Source: Gentiana macrophylla
Lineage: Eukaryota; Streptophyta; Magnoliopsida; Gentianales; Gentianaceae
Length of the DNA stretch: 64,000 nt
Assembly: GCA_026214975.1 (NCBI GenBank)
Contig: JAOBSW010000474.1
Location: forward strand, 1 to 64,000
Reading direction: 5' to 3'
Shown here: positions 11,702 to 23,170 of the stretch, one piece after another
Numbering within the stretch: the stretch's first letter is position 1
How the letters are laid out: each line of letters opens with the position of its first letter
Translations under genes and position numbers: made by a program
The notes under the pieces: generated by a model
Told to the model about the DNA's origin: nothing
The model's database searches: none
What the model saw: the letters and a program-made list of their open reading frames with translations, nothing else

Positions 11702-12928
11702 ATGCCACTACTGAGTCTGCTGTGACGGATGAACTGCTGAGGATGCCACAGCCGCAGATTCACATACAGTGGTGCCTTGTAATATATACAAGGTTCCCTT
11801 CTTGATATCTTTGAGGACCACAGCTGAATCTTTGTAGACATTCAGCTCTCCACATTCTCCCTTGAAATTGAACCCTTTGTTGTCCAGTAGACTAAGAGAT
11901 ACCAAATTCTTGGTCATTTATGGAACATGTCTAACATCTTTCAGTGTGCAGAATCTTCCATCATCTGTCCTTAACTTGATTGAGTCAATTCCCACTATCC
12001 TGCAGACCTTGCTATTTTCCATAGAAATATGACCACCATCTATCATTTCATAAGTAGAAAACCACTCGATTGGGGAAAAATATGATAGGATGCTCCGAAT
12101 CTAAGATCCAAACATCAACATAATGTGTTAAATCCTCAAAGAACTCAACCAGATCCTCATCGAGAATGCTTAGCGTGAAAAGTCATTGTGCTGAACTGCT
12201 CTCCTGCTGCCTTTTCTTCTTTGGACAATTGGACTTTCAATGCCTCTACTCTTTACAGTAATTACAGACATCTGTGGCTCTAGGACCTTTGGACTTTATG
12301 CATTTTTCCTTCCCGAGTCTTACATTCATATCATTTCCCATTGCTCTCGACTACTAGTCCAAAGAACTGACTGCCTCTGTCTGTCCTACTAACTTGTGTC
12401 TAAGCTCCTCGGCATTCAAGGCTTTCTTACATCCTCTAAAGCCATTGTATCCTTCCCAATTATGAAGGATCGCACAATGTTTTCAAATGAACTTGGTAAT
12501 GACACCAACATAATTGGGGTGCATCTTCATCTTCAATTTTAACATCAATATTTTTGAGATCAAGTAATATTGTGTTTGGTGATCTAGATGTTCCTCACCG
12601 ACCTTTTCATGCATCCTCGGACTAAATAGCCTCTGCTTCAAAGAGAACTTGTCACCAATGACTTAGTCATATACAAGCTTTCAATCTTTGCCGACAACTT
12701 GGCATTTGTGTCTTCCTCAAAAATATCGGTGATAACATCATCGGATGAGCACAACATGATGGTTGAGTGTGCTTTCTCTTCCGTGATGGCATAATCGAAT
12801 CCGGCATCTTGTTTACCAAATAAAGGAGTCCATAACACTTGTTGTTTTAACAAGGCCGCATCTTGATTTTCCACGGACTAAAAGTTTTCTTCTGTAAATT
12901 TATCAATTTTTATGTTAACCGCAGACAT
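11702..12928 (-). pseudogene. Copia D gag and protease, frame-broken copy
   Basis: The gag start is taken as the ATG complementary to 12926-12928, shortly after the primer site. Gag fragments include AKLSAKIESLYMTKS (12638-12874), and a CCHC knuckle sits near 12230-12290. The protease / gag-pre-integrase boundary contains MTKNLVSLSLLDNKGFNFKG (11708-11917). Relative to copy 2 (53697-54936) many CAG and CTG triplets are altered, which destroys the frame. Function and order are inferred from copy 2. Confidence 0.82.
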
Positions 12929-13043
12929 CTTTCTTGCCAAAGATCACAACTTTTATCACAAAGTCCTAGCACCGGTGATGGTCTTGCTGAAGATAAAGGT
13001 TGTCCGTACAGACGATTCCTAGAAACAAACGCTCGATACAGTT

Positions 13044-13658
13044 TGTTATAAAAGGATAGGGAATCGGATACAAAAATAACGTAAAACAAGAAGAACCTGT
13101 GATTTAACGTGGTTTCAAGCGTTGTGCCGACTACTCGGCGAGAAAAAGATATTTTACTATGCAATCAAATTCAGCGGACTACACACATTACGATGATCAA
13201 TACGGTTGGTATTTATAGGCACGAGATCCCTAAACCCTAACCGCCAAGAATCGTTGTCGGATTGCCATAAATGCCCCAGATGTTGAATAACTCTGCTGAC
13301 CTACTCAAACAGATCATTGCCCGAGATGTAGAACTCAATTTGCATCCAAAACCTCAAGCAGACCTCAAGAAAGTTGTGCGACACTGAAGAAACTCGGCCA
13401 GACTTCCCACTAACTTTCACAGACTTGTATACACTTCTTAGCTGACTATCAGATTAGTTCTACCAGATGTAGAGTTTAAGTCACTTTAGTGACAATATGT
13501 GTGTCTCTATATATAGATTAATTAATTAATTTGATGTACTTTGCAAATTAATTAATTAATTAATTTGCTGACCCTCAGATGTAGATTTGGGCTGATTTAA
13601 TTAATTTGCTGTACTTTGCATCTATCTTTGCACAAAAACTTTTGCAGAAGAGCTAACA
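13044..13658 (-). repeat. Copia D 5' LTR
   Basis: This 615-bp LTR has plus-strand ends tgttataaaagg and agagctaaca, so on the minus strand it starts TGTTAGCTCTTCTGC and ends ATAACA. A tRNA-Met primer site is adjacent at about 13033-13041 (degraded here, intact in copy 2). A minus-strand TATA box lies at 13210-13217 (TATAAATA). Repeated TTAA-rich tracts occur at 13520-13565. No 3' LTR partner is present because the element is cut in RT. Confidence 0.82.
13210..13217 (-). promoter_or_regulatory. TATA box of Copia D 5' LTR
   Basis: The minus strand reads TATAAATACC about 165 bp before the LTR's 3' end, the normal spacing for a Copia promoter. The same site is present in copy 2 at 55225-55232. 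Confidence 0.6.
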
Positions 13659-14067
13659 CATCCCTTTCTCTGAATATTTTATATTTTATATTTTATATTT
13701 TAGAAAATGATAGAGTTACTCCTCATTTATACCATTTTTACATCTAACAAAATCTTACTGGTTGTGATTGTTTCATGTTTTTCTAATTTTTTTACGAGGG
13801 GAATATATGTGGTAAGATGATGACCGAATGATGTGGACTTGAGGGAATAACTCTTTCACCCATATACATACATACATATATATATGAAAGTCCAAACAAT
13901 CTGTTCAAATTATAGCTACTAAAAAACATTAAAAAAAAGAGGAAGTTAGTTAAGAGAAGGAATGATATAAGGTCTTTTGTCAATTTCTTGTGGTTTGGAA
14001 TAGTGTTTGTATTGTGTTGATGAATTATTCGAGGTATCTTCATCTTTAATTATTATCTTCATCTTTA

Positions 14068-14290
14068 AACAGCAATCGAAAAGGAAAACCCATAAATCTT
14101 TCGCCGGCATCAAATCGTCTTCCTCCTCCGCCTCTAATGTCGAATTCTTCATCTCTCAGCAAACCACCGACATTGCTGCTTGTCCTCCTCTTCTTTCCCT
14201 CCGATCGCGGCAAGTGCCATAGCCCTATGGCCAATCTACTCACTCTCTCCTCATCCTCTTCGCTAGTCAGCCTGCTTCACCTTTTATAAG
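14068..14290 (+). pseudogene. Possible host-gene 5' exon fragment (Ser-rich, transit-peptide-like)
   Basis: I do not recognise the gene. One frame reads KRKTHKSFAGIKSSSSSASN followed by hydrophobic and Ser-rich sequence, a composition seen in plastid or mitochondrial targeting peptides. GC content is higher than in the surrounding spacer. In copy 2 (57019-57429) the frame is longer and runs through upstream sequence absent here. No downstream exon can be identified, so it is a weak call. Confidence 0.25.
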
Positions 14291-15260
14291 GACAAAGCTT
14301 TAATCTTCTCTTCTCGGTCTCTGCAATCAATCTCAGATCTTGGTGGATAAAACTGAGTGGTACGCGTGAAAAAGTCTCAGGAACTACAAAACCTACTGAT
14401 TTTCTCAAGTCTATTCGTGGCGGTAGTTGTCAAAATTGAATTCTTGTGTTGACAATAGAGGCATTTTGGTCTATCCGTCATAGGATTATTTTTATTTTTT
14501 TTTTTTTATCTCAAAATAAATCTCTCTTTCATTATCATCTACCCAACCCTAGCAACTCTGGGTTTACTCTTTCTTAAATTCAATAAAAGAACCGATGACC
14601 CAATCACTTAGTGATTGTCTCCCAAACTATTTTTTTTTCTTTCCTTCTAGTCTGAACTCTTTTCTCCGGATTTCAAACACTCTACACTTATTTTCTTTTT
14701 TCTTTCTAGTAATCAAAATCTATTATGTCTCTCAATTCACTCATTTCGTCGACAGCTCTAATTTCCCTCACTTGATTTGCTCTATCACAATCTATAGATA
14801 CTTCTTCTATTATTTTAATTTAGGGTATGATATTCTCCATCATATATTTCTTCCTCTCTATTTCTTTTATGACTCTTCCAAACTTTTTGGGGGTCAATCA
14901 TTGCAGATTCAAGCAAGATCAAATTATGACGAAGTTGATGCCGATTGATATGGCAAAGTTTGTGGAAGACACAATGTGAAGAAGACCAGATTCATTCATA
15001 TCGAGCAAATCACCATCGATTGCATTACCATGGGATTCATGGTGGCGTGTGAGAGATAATGACAAGATTGTATTGTTTAGATAATTATTTTTGAATTTGA
15101 ATTATGTTCGGAGATATTATTTGGTTTAGATAAACTTCTACCTGTCATCTATTAATCTATAAATATTGTAATTGTGTTCATTATTATCAATCAATGCAAT
15201 ACAGTCTCTTTTATATTTCTCTACTAGTTTAATTGTCGGGAATATATAGTTTTAGCTTGA

Positions 15261-15322
<62 letters not shown>
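15261..15322. repeat. (TA)n microsatellite, copy 1
   Basis: About 62 bp of uninterrupted TA dinucleotides. The equivalent tract in copy 2 (58434-58506) is about 11 bp longer. Translated IYIYIY frames across it are artefacts. Confidence 0.97.
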
Positions 15323-15324
<2 letters not shown>

Positions 15325-16533
15325 TACATTACTACTATCGTTTAACCATTATTTTGTTGGAACTTTATGTTGTTCTAGCTCCGAAATGGGTTTAAGTGTA
15401 AGTGACGAACAGTCAAATTTAGGCCTGTATATGAATGAGTTACGGAATGAATTTTTGGAAGCTAAAAATAGTTTTGGAAAATACTAAGATAGTAGTTGAT
15501 GTTATGCTTTTGAATCACTCGATTTCGATATCGGGTGAATGAGAAATTATTGTCTAAAGGTAGAGTGATTTATGTGAGCCGAAGCAGACATCAGTTCAGA
15601 TCGAACTTGTTGAAACAATGCATCTGTTCAAATTATGTTCATGAGCAGAATGACATCCGTTCAAAATTCGGTTATTTCCAACAAAAATAACTTCCTCTGT
15701 AACCGAAATTTTGAAGAGATGCTTCTCTTCCAAACAGCTTTTCTCTATCTATATATTCCCAAGACATGGAATGAAAACATATAGAAATTTTCTGCATTAA
15801 AATTTTGCACAATTTTCTTACATTTGGCAAAAATAAAACCCTGCACTTTCTGCATTTCATAAGTCAGAGATATTCAAGGCCGGATCAGTTTGCCTCATGT
15901 TCGCATTGAAGTGCCACAATCAGAACAAGATAAAGATTGTTGTATCTTGGGAGACTTTTTGCCATAACTGTGGGCATTTAATCGGGGCAATAAAGTCTTT
16001 ATGACAGCGTTCTACGCACCTCAATCTAACGAATAAGTTTCTGTTTTTCACTTTCGTTTTTTGCATTTTTCATCCCTTTTGTGCAGTATATTTTTATGCA
16101 TATAAATGCTGCAGTCTTATGTTTCTTTACTTCCAATATGCTTGTACAATTTTATTTTATTCGATTTTCAGAAAAATTAGCGAACTGGAACTACACTACT
16201 AACTTTACCAATAATCTTAAGACTTTATTCGTTCCTGTTAGAATTATGAACATGTTTATGCAATGTGTATATGTATATTTGTTTGGAAACATTTTTTACA
16301 TTGAATTTGCACTGAAACGTGTTCATCTATGTACTGGTTTAATTTTTTTTAAGAAGAATCAGAAAAAAAAATTTGGGAAAGTTGAAGCAGAAAAAAATGT
16401 TTTGAACAAAATGTTTATGTGTTAGTGTAATACAACAACATATTTATGTGTGAATTTTTCTGTAAATTTATTTTACATCATATGTGCAATCCTATACATC
16501 TTCTAAATTGTGTAAAGAGTGCATTTTTAAATA

Positions 16534-17720
16534 GATGTAAATAGTGAATTTCTAAATGGACTCTTGGAAGAAGAAGTATATGTGGAACAACGCTTTCAGA
16601 TCAAGGGACAAGAAGATAAGGTATTCAAACTGAAAAAGGCACTATACTCAAACATGCACCAAGAGCCTGGTATGAGACACTGTCATAATTCCTTATCAAC
16701 AATGGATTCAGCAAAGGAACCATTCACAAGACACTATTCAAACTAGAAAATAGAACAATCAGATTGCTAGTTCAGATCTATGTGGATGGTATCATCTTTG
16801 GATCTGAAGATCACAAGTTATGTGAAAATTTGCTAACTGATGAAAAGTAAGTTCCAAATGAGTATGATGGGAGAACTCAACTACTTCCTAGGACTACAAG
16901 TGAAACAGATGGATGATGGCATCTTCATGAATCAAGCAAGTACACTAAAGACATAATCCACAAGTATGGTATGGACACAAGTGGAACTTCTCAAACACCC
17001 ATGTGTGCAAGAACTATACTTGGGAAGGATGAGAATGGGAAGGATATTGATCAAAAGTTATACACAGGAATTATTGGATCCTTACTTCATCTAGCATAGC
17101 AAGGCACTGATATAGCATTTGCGGAGAGGAGTATGTGCTAGATTTCAAGCTCAACTAAAGGAATCTCATTTGCTGAAGCAAAGAGAATCATCAAATATCT
17201 AAAGCATACAATCGGTGTTGGAATTTGGTATCTAAAAGATGGTTGATTCAAATTAATATCTTATTCGATTCGGACTATCTTTGGATGCAAAATTGATATA
17301 AAAAAGAACTTTTGTCGATGCTACTTGAGAGACTAGTATCATGGTTTAGTAAAAGCGAATTCCATATTTACTTCAAAGAATCTGGAGTGCGAATATATAG
17401 TAGCATATAGCTGTTGTGCACAAGTACTATGGATCATACATCAGCTAAGAGACTATAGAATAGAAGAGAAGACAATTCCGGTCTTGTGTGATAAGTGATA
17501 ACTCAAGTGCATTATCAATTACAGAGATTCCAAGATTTCCTTAAGAACAAAGCACATTGATGCAAGACATCATTTCATCGAGATCATGTTGAGAAAAGAG
17601 ATGTAATCTTGAGGTACATATTTCTGTAAGATCAATTGGCTGATTTTTTTCACAAAACCACTCGATCGTGAAAGATTTTGTAAGCTAAGAACCGAGTTGG
17701 GAATGAATGAAATTGACTAA
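16534..17720 (+). pseudogene. Copia E RT-RNase H, 5'-truncated, frame-broken copy
   Basis: Plus-strand C-terminal part of a Ty1/Copia pol. It opens at DVNSEFLNGLLEEEVYVEQ (RT palm), then GQEDKVFKLKKALY, the active-site strand IYVDGIIFGSEDHK near 16780, and FQMSMMGELNYFLGLQVKQM. An RNase H domain follows, ending GMNEID at 17720. The catalytic YVDD is YVDG in both copies. Gag, protease, integrase and the RT N-terminus are absent upstream. Multiple frame breaks here are absent from 59719-60917. Confidence 0.87.
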
Positions 17721-18224
17721 GTCACAAGGACCGGCTAACTAGAGTAATCAGCGTAGTGACTTCACCGGTGATCGAACCTTTGCCATTTTGGGTGCGCTCA
17801 CTTGGTGGCAGGCGGTACCAAGCCAAGTTCACTTCACCGATTGTTAGAAGCAGTTTTGATGAAGCAGCTCAGTGAAAGAACGGCAGAAAAATCAGCATAC
17901 TAATCTCACCACTCCACCGGTGAAGCAATATTTTTAAGTGTGAACTGAATAATGCATTTACACATGTGGAAAATCTAAGGATTTATCTATTTAGTATGGA
18001 GGATCACACAAGTGGATATTATTTTTTAAATTATGAAGGTTATAATTTGAATGACAATAACGCTCGATTCCCGTGATTGATCAATACTTACCTCAATCCA
18101 CTCCCCCACTACACTCAATAATTGTGAATTCTTCTACACAAAATCACGCCATTACTGCACTAAATCCTTCCATATTCAATCCTGCGTACACTCTCAAATA
18201 TCCACTATATAAACAACACTTAGG
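17721..18224 (+). other. Copia E spacer between pol and the extra reading frame
   Basis: About 500 bp with no convincing coding sequence, containing repeated tcaccgg / ttcaccg phrases (17750-17930). It connects the pol stop to the post-pol coding region and is colinear with 60918-61427. Confidence 0.55.
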
Positions 18225-19066
18225 TTGTTCCATGAACTTACGTCATATTTGAAACTCTCAAACGCTTTGAAATTCCAAAGTCTTCTTTCTCAAACTTTCA
18301 AAGATTGGCTTCATCTTTCTCAATCAAAAAGTCCGCAAGCAAGTATGAAAAGTCTATTGTCACCGGTCATTCTTCGAACCGAGCACTATCTCACCTTGTG
18401 CAACAACGACCCCCAAGCACATCGATTGGTAGATGGGTGCACTAACCTAGGGTTAATGACCTTTCTTAACCCGCCAATCATGGCAGCTGCTATGAAACCC
18501 TAATTTCCTTATGGAAAAATGCCAAATTTGTTCTAGGGAAGAAGAAGGGATCACCGGACTACATCACAAGCAATATACATGGAAGAGAACTGGTAATCAC
18601 ACCCGGTCTACTTACTAGGTATCTCCTCCATTACTGGACCCTCAGAGATCAAGAATGTGGAAGTCAACACTGTTACCTTCTGGACAGAAACAACCATGAA
18701 TCCTGATCTTGTAACCAAGAAATTCAACTGTCCAAGATCAGCACTCTAGAAGCCATTTGAAGAATTTTCTCACTTGATCATCAAGAGTATAGAAAGAAAG
18801 AAGGACTTCATGCATGTCATGACGGAGGTTAGGACCAGACTAATTGCCATAATCTATCAAGGCCTTCAGTTCAACTGGTCAATCTTCCTTTTCTAAAGAT
18901 TGAAGGAGCAAATAGAACGTGAGATTGACACTGGCAAGTTAACAGCCAAGAAAGGATAGCAGAAGAGAGATGACTTGGGGGAAAAGAAATCCTATGGAAT
19001 TCCTCTGCAATATCTGTTTGATTAGATGAAGGTGAAACCCATCCAACTACACTAACTGCATGAAGC
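18225..19066 (+). pseudogene. Copia E post-pol coding region, N-terminal half (degenerate)
   Basis: A coding-like region downstream of pol. It begins near a block reading SSFSIKKSGKQYEKSIVTG, then SSEPSTISPCATTTPKHID, and later FEEFSHLIIKSIERKKDFMH and VMTEVRTRLIAIIYQGL around 18750-18870. The arrangement resembles the extra open reading frame after pol in Sirevirus-like Copia elements. The stretch near 18750-18900 looks like the plant transposon-associated conserved domain, by eye only. Several stops and shifts break it. Sequence related to its first third recurs at 21876-22417. Confidence 0.6.
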
Positions 19067-19070
19067 AAAA

Positions 19071-20176
19071 GTGATGTTCACTTACCTGATGCAAGACAAG
19101 AAAAGGAAACCGGCTGAGCCAAGCACTTTTGGTTTTAGAAGAAAGACAAGATCCATCACAAAAAATGTGAGAATAAACGTTGGGGGACAAAGAAATGATG
19201 AAGGTCCAATAGTAATCTTTGATGAAGCAGAAGCGGAAGATGATAAGGAAGCTTACTATCTAACCTCTGGTTAAGATGAAGAAGAGGAGGACATAGCAAA
19301 TGATGGAGATGAAGAAAGAGAAGAAGAAGAAGAAAGGTTGATCATCACACTGATGATCAAGAAGAAAAGGAGGATTCTGAAGATAATCTGACTCTCCAAG
19401 ATGTTATTCAAATGAGTAAGACTGAAAGTGAACAGATGCTGAGAGGACCAGACGAGAGAGTACCACCAGCAGAATCAACAAGGACCCACAGCATTGTTCA
19501 AGGGAGAATGACAGCTGAGGAAGTTGAAGTGGCAACAGGTGTACATGAAGCAAAGTCCCAACCAGGACTTGGAGACTCAAGAAACCACCAACAATCTCTA
19601 TCTGACATAGAGATTGAAGAAGAAAGTGAAGAAGAACCAGCTGATGCAACTGCACCAGCACAGGCACAACCTACCACTGACCATCCAGAAAGATCTTTTC
19701 ATCTGGATATTAACCCTCTGATTGTGGATATGGAGAAGCAAACTCTCAGTAGGGAAAATCTCCAAACATCATTGAGAAGTCGTTATACCTCCATGGAGCA
19801 AAAGATTGAGGCTCTGCTTAGCCACATTGAAGTTCAAGATGTTGGGATAGAAAAGCAAGGTGATCAGCTAAGTCAACTAAACTCACTGCTAACACAACAT
19901 ATCCATATAAATCTAGAGCATCTAGCAAGTGTAGTTGACGACAGACTTAACCCCGTGGTTAACACACTGGAGACTCACTCACAACAAATTCATGCCATTG
20001 ACATCAACCTGTATCATGCCATCAAGTAGCTTGACACTATCAAAACAGTGTTTGAGGCCCCAAACAAGATTCTGGAAGAAAAGTATGACGCTACCAAAAA
20101 GTGGGAAGGTAGTGATAAGCCTGGAAGTCAAAAGGTATGGGCACTGAAAGCACAAGGAAAAGCGTTAGAATCTTAG
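19071..20176 (+). pseudogene. Copia E post-pol coding region, acidic and coiled-coil half
   Basis: Two frames joined by few breaks. The first begins with YLMQDKKRKPAEPSTFGF and ends YYLTSG, then a very acidic run (Glu/Asp-rich, 19270-19340). The second (19412-20029) has 205 codons: an acidic linker EIEEESEEEP, then a heptad-like helical region from about residue 105 (QTLSRENLQTSLRSRYTSME) to residue 200. The stop at 20027-20029 (tag) is followed by an open frame to KALES at about 20176, so it probably arose from a CAG Gln codon. The product is unknown; env-like or coiled-coil accessory proteins are the usual labels for such frames. Confidence 0.6.
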
Positions 20177-20330
20177 GGAAAAGTAGACTGTAATAATTTA
20201 CTCTATTTTGATTTTCGTATGCCTTCATGGATGACTAATTTTTTTGAGTTTTATTCCTTTTATTATATGAAAAAATATTAACTTCTATTCAGGCTTTTAA
20301 GGGTTTTGGCATTATCAAAAATGAGGAAAT

Positions 20331-21716
20331 TGTTAGGAACATTTTATTTGTTTTTATGATGGTCATACTAGCTGTTATAGCAAGCCTGAAATAAGTTAAT
20401 AATATATGTATAAGACTTTACTTAGAGTCTGGAATGTTGTATAATTTCGATCAGACAATCATTGTCTCGGGTGGTAGAATGGCTCGATGAAAGACTAAAG
20501 ATCAGTTGAGTGAAGGAAGCCAAGTACCAACATAGTAAAGTGAAGACTTATGGACTGACTTGTAACTAGAGAAGTTTGTGATGACCTTTGATAAGTATAA
20601 GATATATTACAAGTGATGAAATCTATTCATTTTCAATATGGTGTACACTGATCTCACCCAAATCAAGGATCACTGAAGTACAAGCATACATAGACATTGA
20701 AATCAAACAAAGAAGGAAACATCAAAACAGCTAAGTAAAATCTCTACCAGTTGACTATAAAGAATAACGGTGAAGAGAATCTCAACAACAAAGTAATAAC
20801 TTATCACTGAACCAGTGAAGCAACAACCAAGTATAGAAACAGGCAACTAAAGTATGCTATCTGCATTTTATTCTGAACGTGGAAATTAAGGAGATCAAGA
20901 AATTAATGCATAATCAATCAAGGGTGGAGTTTATGAGGAATGTTTTGAAGAAAATCTGGATCATTGAAACAAAGGAGAATAAAATCAAGGAAAAATCAAG
21001 GATTATTCTCAGCATTAAATAGCTCACGATGAATTTTCAAATCAAGGTGATCAAGGCTATAAATAGAAGGCAACGAAAAAACAAGTGAAAAGAGGATAAA
21101 CTCTGTCACTTTTACACAAGCCTTCTAATTGTTCTTACAAGCAATATCTAGAAGATCAACGTAGAATTCTGAGCTACAAGTCTAAATCAAGCACTGAGAT
21201 TGATCAACTCTCTGTGAATCTTATTCACACCCAACTGAAGCAATTGAATTAGATAGTCTAAGAAGGAATTGCAAACTTTGTGATAGCTGCTGAAGGATTT
21301 GTTCTCAATGAGCGGTGTTGAAGACTGAGTCACTAAAGATTTTGTAGCCAGAGAGTGATACTCTTGAGATTGTGAAGCTTGTGTAGCCGAGGACAATCAT
21401 ACTATTGTATTGGTGAAAAAAAAATATTGAATTCCTTTAATCATCATAGGAGAAGAGTGGACTAAGGGATTACACCACCCTGAACCACTATAAACTTTGT
21501 GTTATTTACTTACAACATCTACTTTCTGCATTTTTTTATTTTGTCTGGGATTGTTTAAGTAGTTTGAAAATACTCTTTAGAAGGGTTTTAACTATTTGCT
21601 GCCCAAAAGCTTTTCATCAGAAAAGTTTTTGCAACTGCTAAGGTTTAAAGTTTTTTTAAACTCACAATATAGTCATTCACCCCCTGACTATATTTCACCC
21701 TTCTCCGGGACCAACA
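20331..21716 (+). repeat. Copia E 3' LTR (also 5' LTR of a second E-type element)
   Basis: This 1386-bp LTR has ends TGTTAGGAAC and CCAACA. It is preceded by a purine-rich tract (aaaaatgaggaaat, 20317-20330) and by E's coding region, as expected of a 3' LTR. It is also followed at once by a primer site (21719). A TATA box (TATAAATA) lies at 21058-21065. The copy-2 LTR begins at 63529 and runs off the window. Confidence 0.88.
21058..21065 (+). promoter_or_regulatory. TATA box of Copia E LTR
   Basis: TATAAATA in the context aggctataaatagaagg, about 660 bp before the LTR end. It is the best promoter candidate in this LTR. Confidence 0.6.
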
Positions 21717-21718
21717 GT

Positions 21719-21734
21719 TGGTATCAGAGCAGAG
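21719..21734 (+). other. Primer binding site after the E LTR (tRNA-Met type)
   Basis: TGGTATCAGAGCAGAG begins two bases after the LTR end ccaaca and matches the initiator tRNA-Met complement. It shows that the LTR at 20331-21716 also acts as the 5' LTR of a second, mostly deleted element. Confidence 0.88.
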
Positions 21735-22417
21735 TTCTTTGTATCGTAACTTTCAGATCGATTTTACAGTAACAAGGAGATCACTATTTTCAAAAAGTAT
21801 CTTCAAATTTTTTCTAAAGTATCTCTTATAATGTTCAAATTTTTTCTAAAGTATCTTCAAATTTTTTTCTAAAGTACCTCAATCCACTCCCCAATTACAC
21901 TCAATAACCACGATTTCTTCACACAAAATCACGTCATTCTTGCATTAAATCCTCCTATATTCAATCTGTTCACACTCTCAAATCTCCACAAAATAAACAA
22001 AACTTAGGTTGTTCTATGAACTTCTTACGCCATCTTTGAAACTCTCAAACGTTTACACGAAATTCCAAAGTCTTCTCTGTCAAACTTTCAACAATGGCTT
22101 CATCTTCCTCAATCAAAAAGACCGGCGAGTAGTATGAAAGGTCTATTGTCACCGGTCCTTCTTCAGAACCGAGTACTGTCTCACCTTGTGCAACAACGAC
22201 ACCCAAGCACATCGATTGTTAGATTGGGGCACTAACCTAGGGTTCCAGACCATTCTTAACCCGCCAATCACCCGTGATTTGCTATGAAACCCTACTTTCC
22301 TTCTAGAAAAATGCCAAATTTGTTCCAGGAAGATGATGGGATCACCGGATCTGCATCACAAGAAATATATATGGAAGAGAAGCGGTAATCACACCCGGTC
22401 TACTCACTAGGTATCTC
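21735..22417 (+). mobile_element. Second E-type element: leader plus post-pol fragment, internally deleted
   Basis: The leader (21735-21875) contains three near-identical units of about 30 bp built on caaattttttctaaagtat. From 21876 the sequence is homologous to 18090-18616 of element E (MASSSSIKKTG block at 22095, then SSEPSTVSPCATTTPKHID). Gag and pol are missing between. Homology stops at 22417 inside ggtatctc, where element F material begins. Confidence 0.75.
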
Positions 22418-23170
22418 AAACTCTCCAACACTGAACTCCCAAAAACCGTGAACTAATCCTTGAAAAGTTACTAGAAACTTACCAATGATGATGAAAAGAT
22501 GATGATGATGCTGGAAAGGATCCCTAACAATGCAAATTCGAGCCCAAAATCGAATTTTTTCTAGGAAAAAGTCGGACCGAAGAGGACTCGATTCGTCAAA
22601 ATGGTTGTTGATTGAGGAATAAGGTTTAGAAAAGTGAAAAGTGGGGATCAAAAGCGGTCTATAGCAATCAAATCGCTCAATTTGGTGTAATATTGAGGAT
22701 TTAGGTTAAGAGGAGGCAAAAGTCGGTTTTTTCGATTTGAAATTCGAAAAAGTGAAGGTTCATGGGGTGAGGGGGTATATAGGCAGGGCTGGACGCTCGT
22801 CCACCTCGTGGACGGGCGTCAAGAAAGAACATATGAAGCGGACGGGCGCCCATTGTATCGACGCTTCGTCCAAGCGTTCAAATTAAATCTGAGATTGGAG
22901 GAGAATTTCACACGGGTGTCAGGCATAGTGGGGACGCTCGTTCAAGAATTGGCCATGGCGGACGGGCGTCCAAGACAGAGATTATGCAAAAATTATAAAA
23001 TTTCATACAATTCCAATTCAAATTTGCACTTTCTCATTAAACTTAAATAAAACTTCAAAAATACAAATGAAAAACGAAGAATTACATAAAATCACTAGAA
23101 AATAGGTAAAAACAATAGAAAATAGTGGGTTGCCTCCCACCGAGCGCTTTTGTTTTACGTCGTTTGCTCG
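22418..23170. other. Non-coding 3' region of an Athila-like element, rearranged
   Basis: No reliable gene. It has an A/G-rich stretch, a possible TATA (tatatagg, 22773) and at 22788-22975 a cluster of GGACGGGCGTCC-type motifs in both orientations. The segment ends with gggttgcctcccaccgagcg at 23127, a conserved-looking module that recurs in altered form at 23798. I infer this is 3' untranslated sequence of element F or a relative; the F 3' LTR is not found here. Confidence 0.5.

Larger units (their letters stand above)
13659..16533. other. AT-rich spacer between elements D and E, no intact gene
   Basis: Contents are a (TTTTATA) short repeat at 13675-13702, pyrimidine-rich tracts at 14500-14720, a (TA)n tract at 15261-15322 and long AT-rich non-coding sequence to 16533. 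The segment 14065-14290 has coding-like composition (Ser/Pro-rich in one frame) and is treated separately. Apparent reading frames elsewhere are low-complexity and unconvincing. Compared with copy 2 this spacer lacks about 1.16 kb at 14049-14068. Confidence 0.7.

Noticed and set aside
14595..14948. 117-codon Phe/Ser/Tyr-rich frame
   Set aside because: Low-complexity pyrimidine-rich spacer; composition explains the frame and it is not kept open in copy 2.
15233..15487. Reading frame with a long Ile-Tyr repeat
   Set aside because: It is the translation of the (TA)n microsatellite; no coding support.
16081..16425. 114-codon frame upstream of Copia E
   Set aside because: AT-rich sequence with no domain; in copy 2 it is shifted and shortened. 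More likely chance than an extra gene.
21795..21880. Possible CRISPR or satellite array
   Set aside because: Only three short imperfect units with no spacers, inside a retroelement leader.
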